Positions 46,416 through 56,639 of a stretch of 64,000 nucleotides of DNA are shown piece after piece. The notes beneath the pieces are model-generated. The model did no database searches, was not told the origin of the DNA, and worked only from the letters and a program-made list of their open reading frames with translations. Position 1 is the first letter of the stretch. Every line of letters begins with the position of its first letter. Position numbers and translations under genes: made by a program. The stretch spans positions 573,821,241 through 573,885,240 of the forward strand of contig NC_081410.1 in the NCBI RefSeq assembly GCF_030272615.1, written 5' to 3'. Source of the stretch: Cryptomeria japonica. Taxonomy: Eukaryota > Streptophyta > Pinopsida > Cupressales > Cupressaceae.

Positions 46416-48979
46416 TTTTATTCAATATTTGTGTAGGAAGGCTTCAATGTGTAAAGGTGCATTATGTGGCTGGCTCACGAAGGTGTCATCAGCTTTTGTG
46501 AATGTAAGGGAGTGTGGAATGGAAAGGTATCCCACCATGGCTTGAAACTATTCCACATTCAGATCAGTAGGAATGGAAGTGTCTCTCAAGATTTTGTCAA
46601 GAATGGCTTTATGTGCAGGGGATATGCGTAAGAGCTCAAGGATTGAGATAAGTGTAGGTGTCTTCCCTAATTGTTCTACAAGATCATACTTAGGCTTGGT
46701 TGATGAGGAAGTGGTATTTTTAGCTAGAGCACCTTGCAAAGTGAATTTACCTCAACAAGTTGTAACATTACATTTAGAGGTAGGTTCGGAAGAAGATCCA
46801 ATTCCTTTTAGGATGATCTTGGGTCTCTGCATATAATTCTCAGGCATTTTGTCCTTGATGATAATGGTAGAGACATAGTTGTCCATCAAAATGTGATTGA
46901 TAGTTGAATCATAGTTATAGAATGCTCTGGTATAGTTGGTTTGGGCATCTATGGCTTTAGCTTTTCCCTTTTCATGTTTTGGAAATGGTTCTTTAAACAT
47001 TTCATGTTCTTGATTGGATGAGTGTCCTTCAATCTCAATGTCACCTCTATTAATGAGATCTTGTATGATGTTCTTCAGTCGGTGACAATTTCCTATTTTA
47101 TGTCCCTTGCTTTTATGCAATTCACAATATTCATCATCATTCCACCAATTTGGTTTGACCTTTGGCTCATATGGAGGTAGATCTGGAATTGTGATTATCT
47201 TGTTTGCCACTAGCTTTTTGAAAAATGACTCTAGTGGTTCTCCCAATGGGGTGTACTTCCTTCATGATTTTGAAGTTGCTTGAGTATTCACTTGATTGTT
47301 TGTAGAGCTTGATCCCAAAAAAATGATTTTGGGTCGCATTGTATTGGCATCAACAACACCATCATTGACTGTGTTCTTGTTTTTGTTCCAAAATCATGGC
47401 TTGTCTTTTCCTTTAAAGTCCTATTTATTTTCTTTGAATATTTTGATGACTCCTTATTCAATTAGGACCTTCTCTGTTGCTAAGCCTTTTTCAATGACAT
47501 CCTTGAAGGTGGACAAACAAGAATTTCTTAGATCATAACCAATGTCTTTGTTAACATTCTGGGTGAACATCTCTACCATTTGTTTTTGTGGAATTTCACA
47601 AGAGCATCTATTGGCTAGATTTCTCCATCTTTGTAAAAATGATGAAAAATATTCTCCATCCTTTTGTTTGGTGTTGCACAAAGTAGTAACTGATATGTCT
47701 GTCTCTATGTTGTATGAGAAATGTTGGATAAATGTCTCTTCTAAATTACCCCATGACTTAATTCTGGGTGGAAGTTGGGAGAACCATCCCATATCTTGAT
47801 CACCTAAGCATTGTGGGAATAATATCATCAAATATGTCTCTTATGCTGCTACCTCAATGCAAGCTGTGAAAAATTGTCTTATATGTGCCTCAGGATCTCC
47901 TTTGCCTCTGTACTTATCAAACTTAGGTGTCACAAAGTATGTAGGAAAAGGAGGCATTGGAATACTTTTATCAAATGGATAGCGACATATGTCTCTCATT
48001 GTGTAAGTTGGCTTTGGTGTATTTATGTCCTTCATTTTGTTTTGTAAGTCCTTAATTTGTTGTTCCAAATTGTTCTTAGGTGGAGACCAACTTCTTGGAC
48101 CATACCCCATGCCTGAACCACTGGGTGGAGGAGGAGCATGTTTCATATATGGATGGTATTGATCATACACATGTTCATATGGAGGAGGCCTATAATGATG
48201 TTGCGTATAAGGACCACTTGGTATACAGTCATGGTGAGGAATGGAATATCTGCTTTGTCCATGTATACCATACTCTATAGGAATGTCATGAGCTTGTTCT
48301 AGTGTGCTGCCCCCAAATTTGACACAAGGTTTCCTTGTGTCCAAATTTTGAACATGCCTTTGAATATCCAATTGCTTTGGTGGTTGATCCTTAGCATTGG
48401 TATGTGATTCAATATATATTTCTGCATAAGACTTCCATAATGGTCTGTGAAGATGAGTATCATATGCTTGACCATGTGTGTATGGGACCTCTGGTTTTTG
48501 AAACAAAGATGATGGTGATTCAGGCACAAGATGTGGTCCTCTATTGCCTCCACTATTAGGCCTCCTATGATCCATGTTTAGGTGAGGTTGTTGCAAAGGT
48601 CGATTTTCCATTATTTGAGACATGTCAAAATCATGAGGGATCTTGGCTCCACTTTTTTTGCCATCACTTGTAAGAAACATTGTCTATCTCTCCTCATTAT
48701 TTCCTCAACAAATCTTGTGAAACAGGGATCCATAATGGAGTCTTCCACTTCTACTGAATGTACTGAAATGTTGTCCATATTCTCATTGTGTGTATCATTG
48801 TTGTTTTTAGTGTCCATGTTCTCAACATTTGGAATGTTTCTGTAGGCATCCATGTCAGGTAATGTAGTATGATTAGAATTGAACAATATATCATTGTCAT
48901 ACTCATAGGAACTCATATTTGCAGACTCTTGAGCCTCTTTAGTTTCTCTCCTAGATTTTTGGGAATGGGTTTCAACCAT
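46416..48979 (-). pseudogene. Tat element Gag
   Basis: It starts at ATG 48979 (MVETHSQKSR) and shifts frame once near 48640, then stays in one frame. The N-terminal half is Pro/His/Tyr-rich. The capsid-like domain begins near FDKYRGKGDPEAHIRQFF (about 47880-47930) and continues with LPPRIKSWGNLEETFIQHF and FLQRWRNLA (47600-47770), matching the Retrotrans_gag pattern. A Tat/Athila-type zinc knuckle, CELHKSKGHKIGNC, is at 47083-47126. Stops at 47838, 47451 and 46749 and several others kill the frame. Confidence 0.82.
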
Positions 48980-49479
48980 GAAATAGGTATTGACCAAGAT
49001 GTTTGAGACTAGATGATAATGGAAAGAGTATGGAAGACTAAGAGTTGGATGGAATGTAAATGAATCTGAGGTGTACTTGCAATATCCAAAGTGTAAAACC
49101 AAGTATGTATGTAGTAGAGTAGGTGTGGATTCCAAAGAGATGATAGTTTCTCTTGATGAGGTAAGTTGACCTTGACTCTAAGTAAGACCAAATGAGACCC
49201 AAAGGTGATAGACCTTGATGAGGGACCACTTAGAAAAATGTTGTTGTATGTAATATGTTGACAAAGTATGATGAGGACAAGCAAGTGACCTTTTGACTCA
49301 AGTTTAGACAAATGTGAATGTAATGTAAGGTGTAAAGAAAAGATGGACTTTGTGAGACCCAAAGATAGGTTGAATGCTAGATGAAAACCCAGAGAGATAC
49401 CTAGGAAGCTCAATAAGTCTGAAACTAACTGTTTCTTGTTTGTTGGATTATGAAAGTTTTCAATTCTGAACACAGATGC

Positions 49480-49660
49480 ACCTGTATACTTCATAGATGC
49501 GCTTAAATGACACAGATGTGGTTATGTCAGACACAAATGTGTTTCTGAGATTTTGTAAATACAGTGTTGCTCAAAAGGACACAGACACGTTTCTACCCTT
49601 CACAGATGCGGTTATATGACACAGATGCTATTCTATCAGACACAGACGCATTTCTGAAAA
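49480..49660. repeat. CACAGATGCG degenerate array, gag-proximal
   Basis: About eight units of roughly 20-25 bp built on ACACAGATGCGGTT and ACACAGACGCATTTCT. The unit recurs at 50900-51120 and, inverted, at 29282-29540. Confidence 0.75.
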
Positions 49661-50899
49661 CTGAGTACAGTTTTTTTCAATCTATGAAGTGACTTGTTGT
49701 GACCAAATCTGAATGTTTGACTATTTTTTGTGACAAGAGGACATAGTGTTGATGAGGACTCAATGTTTGCAAGTGTTTAGACTCAAAATGACTCAAAGAA
49801 GAGTGTGTTGTTTCATGTAAAATTGTCTTACATACACTTGAAGACACAAAAGACACAATGTTTTGATGTTTGGTCTTGAATGTTTGACTGTTCAAAATAA
49901 GACAAGCACAATTCTTATGGCTGGCCAAGACAATAGTTGTTGATCCTACATGAGGTTTTCCATGAGGCTACGCTATTCAGAGTGGATACTTAGATGCTTA
50001 ACCCACTGGCTCCACCCTCAACACTCACTTCTCGAGGTAGCCAAGCATCAGTCCCCATGAAAACTCCTCATGGTGAACTTTGTATCTCTACTAAGAACCG
50101 TATGTGTGTGGGTCGCTCTAGAGGTTTGACCTCTTGACCCAACAACTAGAAGGATTTTAGCTTCTAAAACAAAAAGGTGCTAGTAAGAGAATCCGCTCGT
50201 GTGGCCATACATGCGGCATTTTCATCTCTGTAAATATAGAAGGCTTCCAGCCAGTAGGGGTTACACCCTACAACTGATCAAATAAATTTGATCAAACGGG
50301 TTTATGGAGAGACATAGTGTCGGTATGAACTAATCAGCGCACGTTATCCATAGTTTTCACCATGAATACAGTTGTTTATAGTGGTTCCGAAGAGGTGGGT
50401 TTTCCTCGCTACCACTTAGGTCATTCATTCCTTACTAGTAGTCCTAATGACCACAGGGGGAGACATGCCCTCTAGAGATCAAACAAAAAGAGCCTATTGC
50501 TCAAGACACAAAAGACACTGGTTCAATTTTAGTGCACCAATTGAAGTGGTTTCTAGTCTATGAAAACAAGACACACAATAAAGATCAAAAACCCTTGCCA
50601 AGATCCTGCAACAAAGATTTGTTAGTGGTTTGGATTGTTTCAAATGATCACCCCTTCTTGCAAGCACACAAGTTAGGTAAATTTTAGATCCAAAAGAATT
50701 TGTAAAATAGGGGCCTTCAACGAAATGATTTTGCTTTCAAGACAAGCTGCACCAATTTTGTTAGCTAGATTTGAAGATGTTAGCTCAATATAAACCAAAT
50801 CTGAAATCCAAATGATGAAAAACTGAATCAAAGAAACCAAAATGCAAAAACTAAACATGGATGCAATTATCAGTAACACAAATGCTATACAAATATGCA

Positions 50900-51120
50900 A
50901 ACACGGCTAGATCTGACGCATACGTGGTTCCTGAACACAAACGTAGTTCTCGAACATAGATGCGTCTAGAGACCTCGCAGATGTGATTAGGGAACATAGA
51001 CATGATTCCTACAATTTGCCAAAAAAAAAAGAATAATGTCAAAGATGCAGACGCGATTCCAAATGTCACAAATGTGATAGAAAATAAAAAAAGTGATCTG
51101 AAGGTACACAGACGCGAAAA
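50900..51120. repeat. CACAGATGCG degenerate array, LTR-proximal
   Basis: About eight units such as ACATAGATGCGTCT, GCAGATGTGATTAGGGAACA, CAGACGCGATTCC and CACAGACGCGAAA, spaced 15-40 bp apart, near the primer-site end of the leader. Confidence 0.7.
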
Positions 51121-51402
51121 TGTCAAAATGTTGTCATAAATGTCAGATCTGCAACTTCAAAAACACAAAATCTGCACAAAAGATGTTAAATGCAAAAGGG
51201 ACAAGTATCCCACTGGGCATGCCAAAATATATACAGTGAAAATGGATAACAACAATATTGAAAGACTAAATGAATTCAACCACAAAACCCTAGCCTAACA
51301 ACAACAAAGATCCACCATAACATATGAAGATTACCTAAGATAATGCAAATCAAATGAAATCACAAAGATTATACCATCACATGTCCAATAGGGTTTGGAT
51401 CT

Positions 51403-52494
51403 GGGTGAACTCACAAAGCTAGTTCCCACTTTTGCCAATGAAGGAAATTGGCGAAAGTGGAAAAAAAATTTTATGGGGGGTTCGAGCAAAGTGGGGGTGT
51501 TCGAACGGAATACCCTTTGGGGTTTGAGCAAAGACCCCACTTCGCTCGAACCCCATCTTTTGAGCGAAGCACCTTTAATGCCCATTTATGTCATTTTTCA
51601 ATTATAGCACGGGGGTTCGATCGAACCCCCCTTCATTAGAACCCCCCTAAAAATGGGGGGTTCGCTCAAACCCCCCTTTGTTCGAACCCCTTTTTTAACA
51701 CTTCTCTGAAGATTTCTACATTTTTTTGTAGATTTTTGGCCTTGAAACCTCTACTTGAAGGCTCAAATGGAATGATCTTGACAACCCAAAATGTAGTATT
51801 ATAGTCCTTGAAATAAGCTTTCCAATGAATATAATTTTATTACATATTGAGTTTATTATGAACTTATTTTTTTAATTTTACCAAATATAGGTTTTTCATA
51901 GAACATGAACTTCTCTATTCAACGCATTGGGAAAAATAGGAAACTAATTCAAAAAAATTCTGAAAAATATCTAAGCCCTGGGTATTGATGTCTTCTTTCT
52001 AACAAAAAAATAATAATTTGAATTTCGATATATATAGAATAAGTTATGTGTTCAAACGTAAACCTATATCTGAATTATGACTAGTCGGACTTCAAAACTT
52101 AATAAAATGAAAAATATTGAACGTATCACTATCAAACCAATTGCAAGCCTTGGATATTGATGTTACAAACTAAAATTCAAAAGAATTGAGTTTTTATCAT
52201 TTATAGAAAAAAAGTTATTTGTTTCGGGAGGCACATCACTCTTAAAAAATGTAGTTTGTTGTAAAAAACTGCTTTTTGAGGGAGATGGAAAAATTAAAAA
52301 AAATCCTTCAAAAAAATTTGAAAAAATATATATAGAATCTATAGACAAAATTCTACAAACCACTAATTTACATCATCTTCAAATTCTTAATAGTTTAAAA
52401 GTTATAGTTGTTGGAAGTTGAAGATTATTTTAAAATTGTTCATCTCAGTGTCAAAAGTGGCAAAAAAGTGGAAACCATTATTGTGAGTTCACCC
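51403..52494. mobile_element. Non-autonomous DNA transposon with TIRs, TSD ATCT
   Basis: The termini GGGTGAACTCACAA and its exact reverse complement lie at 51403 and 52494. The inverted similarity continues, with mismatches, for about 37 bp (TTCCCACTTTT-GCCA on one side, TTTCCACTTTTTTGCCA on the other). ATCT is duplicated at 51399-51402 and 52495-52498, and the uninterrupted LTR copy near 28180 shows the empty site. No ORF above 85 codons looks real. The left third (51475-51695) is packed with GGGGTTCGA-like motifs in both orientations. The family is not recognised. Confidence 0.85.
51475..51695. repeat. Cluster of GGGGTTCGA motifs in both orientations
   Basis: At least eight copies of GGGG(T)TTCGA/C or its complement occur within 220 bp, including the palindrome GGGGGTTCGATCGAACCCCC near 51612. 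Subterminal repeats like these often bind the transposase in large DNA transposon families; that role is inferred here. Confidence 0.75.
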
Positions 52495-53108
52495 ATCTCC
52501 ATTCTTCCTATCTCCATTGATCTTGCTTGATATATTTGCTCTTAGATTTTGTGTGCACAAGAGCTCAATAAAGAACGGAAATGTGGTTGCAAGTAGGATC
52601 GTGTATGAAAGATCGAATGCTAGGATGCTTGATTAGAATGTATATGTCTTGGGGGTTGATAATGAAGGAAGCATCTCCTTATATAGAAGACACCATAAGA
52701 AATGGAGGGATGAGATTGAGAGGTGTAAGAGATAAATGGTCGACTATGATTAGAGGGTAGGTAAAAGAAATAATAAAATAATGAGAGAGTAGGTAGTGTA
52801 TGAATTAAGAGATGAATGACATGTGTCATAGGTAGAAAAGGCTAATGAATTAATTAAATAAATAAATATTTATTTAATTAATAGAAGAAGTGGGATCAAA
52901 TTAAATAAATAAAATTATTTATTTAATTTAGAAAAATGATTATTTAAATAAATAAATGTATTTATTTAAATGAGAAATAAGGCTAGAAGAGGATAAATGA
53001 ATTAATTAAATAAATAAAGATTTATTCAATCAATAGAAGAGTTGGGCTTAAATAATTAAATAAATAAAGATATTTATTTAATTAGACTGGACAATTTTAG
53101 GTGTCTAC

Positions 53109-53190
53109 ATTTTGCCCCTCTTTGAGACAATGCAGCTTGTCGCGTTATTTCAAAGAAGATAAGATGAACCGATACAAAGTTGCCCCAAGA
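53109..53190 (-). other. Second internal Tat fragment beyond the LTR
   Basis: TTTTGCCCCTCTTTGAGACA and the next 60 bp match 28763-28845, the sequence upstream (minus strand) of the 3' LTR. The LTR at 51228-53108 is therefore flanked by internal sequence on both sides. This points to a tandem or recombined element whose remainder has been lost at the microsatellite. Confidence 0.75.
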
Positions 53191-53846
53191 TTATGTATGC
53201 GTGTATGTGTGTTTATGTGTGTATACACAAACACATACATACACGTACACACACATACATACATATTGATACAAATACACATATAAACATACATACATAC
53301 ATACATACATACATACCCACATATATACATACATACACCAAGATGCATATATACAGAAATACATACATGCATACACACATACACACACATACATGTACAT
53401 ACACATACACACACACATACACCTACATACATACATATGCACATTTAAACATAAACATACATACATACATATACACATACACATATATGCATACACACAC
53501 ACATACACCCACATACACATATACACATGCATGCATACATGCATACACATACACACATACGTGCACATACACACACATACGTGCATATGCACACACATAC
53601 ATACACACTTACATACACACGCACATGCATGTGCACATATGTGTGTATGTGCACGTATGTGTGTATGTGTATGTATGTATGCATGCATGCATGTGTATGT
53701 ATGTATGTATGTATGCATTTGTATGTGTATGTGTATATGTGGGTGTATGTGTGTGTGTATGTATATTTGTGTATATGTATGTATGTGTGTTTATGTGTGT
53801 ATGTATGTATGTAGGTACATTATGTGTGTGTATGTACATGTATGTA

Positions 53847-53883
<37 letters not shown>

Positions 53884-53900
53884 GTCTATGTCTATGTCTA

Positions 53901-53931
<31 letters not shown>

Positions 53932-53942
53932 GTACATGTATT
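53191..53942. repeat. 750-bp CA/TG microsatellite with strand switches
   Basis: A short TG-rich start (to about 53224), then 400 bp of ACAC/ACAT units, then from about 53628 TGTG/TGTA units to 53942. A perfect 33-bp inverted repeat pairs 53542-53574 with 53641-53673, and GCACATGCATGTGC (53621-53634) is a palindrome near the switch point. ORFs of up to 250 codons of Cys, Tyr, Val, Thr, His and Ile on both strands are artefacts. Confidence 0.93.
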
Positions 53943-54144
53943 TAATTTTAATGTTTCTTGAAAGTAATTTGTATGAAATGTTTCAATTACTTCGAATTGT
54001 ACTTTAAATCATATTTGTATCATTTTCAAATATGTTTGAATTTGTTTAAAATAGTTTTCATAATTAGTTTGAATTATTTTAAAATAGTTTTGGATAATTA
54101 TTTTGAAAATCCTTTTCTTTTATAACTACAAATATATTTTCCAC

Positions 54145-54681
54145 ATGGAATATCATGCAACAGATGATAATGTTCATCATGAGGGCACTGACCAAACATC
54201 TAGATAGTTTGGTCAAATGCCCTCCAGTGATAGTGATGTCAGGGCTCGGATTTTTTTTGAAACCATTGAGGCCCTATAGTGTGCACTAGAGCATCTTGAG
54301 TCTACATTAGATTCCTCTACTGACCAATTCAATAAGGAAAGGGCACAGACTATTAGGGCTGAGTTGATATGTATGATTGAGACTATTCAGACATATAATC
54401 CTTATGATGATATATTTTTTGATTATTTCTATACCTCCCTTTCTCATAGTGTGACTGGCATAGTGAAAAGGGAAACCATGAACAAAGATGTATCTTCCAC
54501 ACAGGTCATTATGATATTCTAGCATTATCAAAGTATGAGGTAGCATAAGGTTAGAGGCTATTTAGTTACCAAATGCAATGATCCACTTGTGTCACCATTC
54601 ATATATCCTACATGGTTGGAAGCTCATCATATGTGGCCATAGAAGGATGAGTTTCCACTTTATTGTTGTTGTGGAGTATAA
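54145..54681 (+). pseudogene. Orphan decayed ORF, unknown
   Basis: A single frame of 179 codons from ATG 54145 (MEYHATDDNVHH) to TAA 54679-54681 shows protein-like composition, with about five TAG stops and no frameshift needed. Segments include DSDVRARIFFETIEAL, LDSSTDQFNKERAQTIRAEL and WLEAHHMWP. I recognise no domain. It is flanked by the microsatellite and by element F. It could be an internal ORF of the lost part of the tandem Tat element or of another TE. Confidence 0.45.
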
Positions 54682-54841
54682 AAATGGAACCAAGTGGCTA
54701 AGACCTAATCCCACTCTCATGTACCCACACTAGAATACGAAAGAGCCTAGGGAGTTATTTCACTTTGACAACTTCTTCTAAGAGAGAGAGGGTCAAGGAA
54801 TATCTCTTAGGGTTTCTATTCCTTTGTTGTAATATAGAGGA

Positions 54842-56254
54842 TGATGGTTTGATGAAAGAATAACTATCCAGTATAATACTGAGAGCGGGGGGTGAATCAG
54901 TATATTAAAAAATTGATACAAAGTTCCCAAGCTCAAACTCAGTCAAACAAAGTAAACATATCTTAGTCAAGATCAATATTCTTAGGAATACTTGACATTA
55001 ACTGGTTTGACTATTATGACAACTTTTAATAGTAAACACCTTCAATCTTGTAAACATCAACAATGCATAATATTAACTCAACATATTCATCTCTCAATGC
55101 TTCTACTTAACATGCCTTATCAAAAGTTAACCAAATCAACAAATAAGATCACAGCCACAAAAGCATTCACCACTTGACACAAATGTTTATACATGGAAAA
55201 CCCAAATAGGTAAAAACCACGGTGAGATGGGACTCACAAGGATAGCTATCTGAACTCTTTCAAATTTTTCCCTGTTAGGAGCCAAAACCTATTAGAGCTT
55301 TACAATAAGTCTTGTTAAGAACTAATTCCCGTTAGGAATCACCCAGTTAAGGGATTTACAAATATGCCTTGTTAGAAGCACAATACCTTGTTAGGAGTAA
55401 CCACACTGGAGGATTTAAGAATCCAAGCTAATGGACCACCTTGTTAGAGGATTTAATGAGTAACCAATCTTGTTAGAGCTTACCTAGTTAAGGGATTTAC
55501 TTCTACTATAATTGTTAGAAAACAATAGGTTTTCTTGATCTGTCTAAGTAGCACTACATTTGCTTGATCGGATCCTTCTAAGCTTCAATCTGCCTTCACT
55601 CAAAGTGCAGATCCATTCACTGGTTGGGCAACCACACACTCAATAGGTTTTCTACCAATCTTGCCAACAAATTTTACAAACAACTTCATCGACCTTAAAT
55701 ACAAATTAATTAGGTTGATAACACAACAAAAACCTAATTCTCATCATTGAGATTACAAACAAGTCGGTTCAATATTAATCGTTAGAAATTATGATAATCT
55801 CTTCACATTCTTCAAGACAATTCCAACTGCTCCATTGGATTTTGTAACTCATCACGTGTTGTGCATTAAATGCAATCCACTTTGCTCCTTCCCTAGACAA
55901 TAAGCAAACGTGCCAAACCAATTTGAATTTATCCTCATACAATGATCACACATGTCTCCATCATTCCCGCTTCATCAGATAATAAACCAACAAACTTCAT
56001 CAGTCAGGACTTAACACTTGATAGGATTTACTAGTTACATTACAAAGAAAGGTTTAACCCTTTACACTAGTTCATTGGTTTAACTCACAAACTTTACATA
56101 CACCGGTTACAACATCTTCTACAACTCTCTTCGTATCAATTACAAGACAATATCAAAAACAACAATATAAGCAATAACATGAATACCATTTACCAGTTCA
56201 ATTGACATAAATGACAACATATCATTAATACAATCTCTATGCAAAATGCCAATA
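54842..56254 (-). repeat. Element F 3' LTR
   Basis: A 1413-bp direct copy of the 5' LTR. Plus-strand edges are TGATGGTTTGATG and ATGCCAATA. On the minus strand the LTR would start TATTGGCATTTTGC, TA instead of the usual TG. Repeats of CTTGTTAG(G/A)AG occur about every 40-50 bp at 55255-55520. Confidence 0.92.
55255..55520. repeat. CTTGTTAGAAG-type repeats within the F LTR
   Basis: About nine degenerate copies of (C)CTTGTTAGRA with ATTT units (for example GAGGATTTAA, AAGGGATTTAC) are spread through this part of the LTR. The same series is at 61245-61490 in the other LTR. Confidence 0.65.
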
Positions 56255-56274
56255 AACTCAAAATTCCAAAAATC

Positions 56275-56500
56275 TGCCCCTTTGGCATTGATGGCAATAC
56301 AAATATCAATGCCTCTGATTGTTGCAGAGATTGGTGAATAGGAATCTTGGTTTACATTACCAAGTATTCACCGTGCTTTGTGTGTCTTCAGCCTGCCGCT
56401 GGTGAATAGGAATCCTGGTTTACACTACCAAGTATTCACCTTATCAAACACATAATTCTTCTCCTTGATCACATAATTCTTCTCCCCCTTTGACAGCAAT
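56275..56500 (-). promoter_or_regulatory. Element F polypurine tracts and duplicated hairpin
   Basis: CTGCCCCTTTGGCATTGATG at 56275-56294 is the tract nearest the 3' LTR, and CTCCCCCTTTGAC at about 56482-56494 a second. Between them are two 40-bp inverted repeats, 56333-56372 and 56401-56440, each starting GGTGAATAGG and ending AGTATTCACC, able to fold into stems of 8 and 6 bp. Confidence 0.8.
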
Positions 56501-56639
56501 GCCAAAGTGAAAGTAAAACATGTAATTCTGCTCTCATTGTGCATCAGCATTATTCTAGAACTTGATGTTCCCACTCCTTCATTAATCCATATAAGATTCT
56601 AGAAATAATTTGGGGACTGATGCAACCAACATCATGTTC

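Larger units (their letters stand above)
48980..51227 (-). other. Tat element 5' leader with primer site
   Basis: About 2.2 kb of non-coding leader between LTR and gag. At its right end AATATATTTTGGCATGCCC followed by AGTGGGA (minus strand, about 51203-51229) is the primer binding region. Two arrays of degenerate CACAGAYGCG units lie at 49480-49660 and 50900-51120. A compositionally different block at 49940-50490 has more GC and no ORF. Confidence 0.6.
28005..53108 (-). mobile_element. Tat-type Ty3/Gypsy element with antisense PMD gene, nested insertions
   Basis: On the minus strand the order is: 5' LTR (51228-53108, interrupted), primer site, repeat-bearing leader, gag, protease, G-patch, RT, RNase H, second RNase H, integrase, a 1.4-kb spacer, then an antisense plant-mobile-domain gene, a purine tract and the 3' LTR (28005-28762). 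Subtracting element E (7.7 kb) and the DNA element (1.1 kb) leaves about 16.3 kb, a normal size for large Tat elements. The two RNase H domains and the additional antisense ORF fit that lineage. All ORFs are broken. No matching TSD was found at the outer edges, because both lie in or near microsatellite or internal sequence. Confidence 0.82.
51228..53108 (-). repeat. Tat element 5' LTR, interrupted by a DNA element
   Basis: It aligns with the 3' LTR (28005-28762) at both ends, and the 1092-bp DNA element plus 4-bp duplication at 51403-52498 accounts for the gap. Without the insertion it is about 785 bp. It has one extra ATTTAAATAAATAAATG-type unit near 52930-52968. On its outer side it is followed by the sequence that precedes the 3' LTR (polypurine tract), not by unrelated DNA. 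Confidence 0.85.

Noticed and set aside
48980-49494. Minus-strand ORFs of 161 and 174 codons upstream of Gag as a separate gene
   Set aside because: The upstream parts have low-complexity composition and no homology; only the portion from ATG 48979 continues sensibly into Gag.
53193-54007. Overlapping ORFs of up to 250 codons on both strands rich in Cys, Tyr, Val or Thr, His, Ile
   Set aside because: They are translations of the CA/TG microsatellite and end with it; no domain or codon bias.
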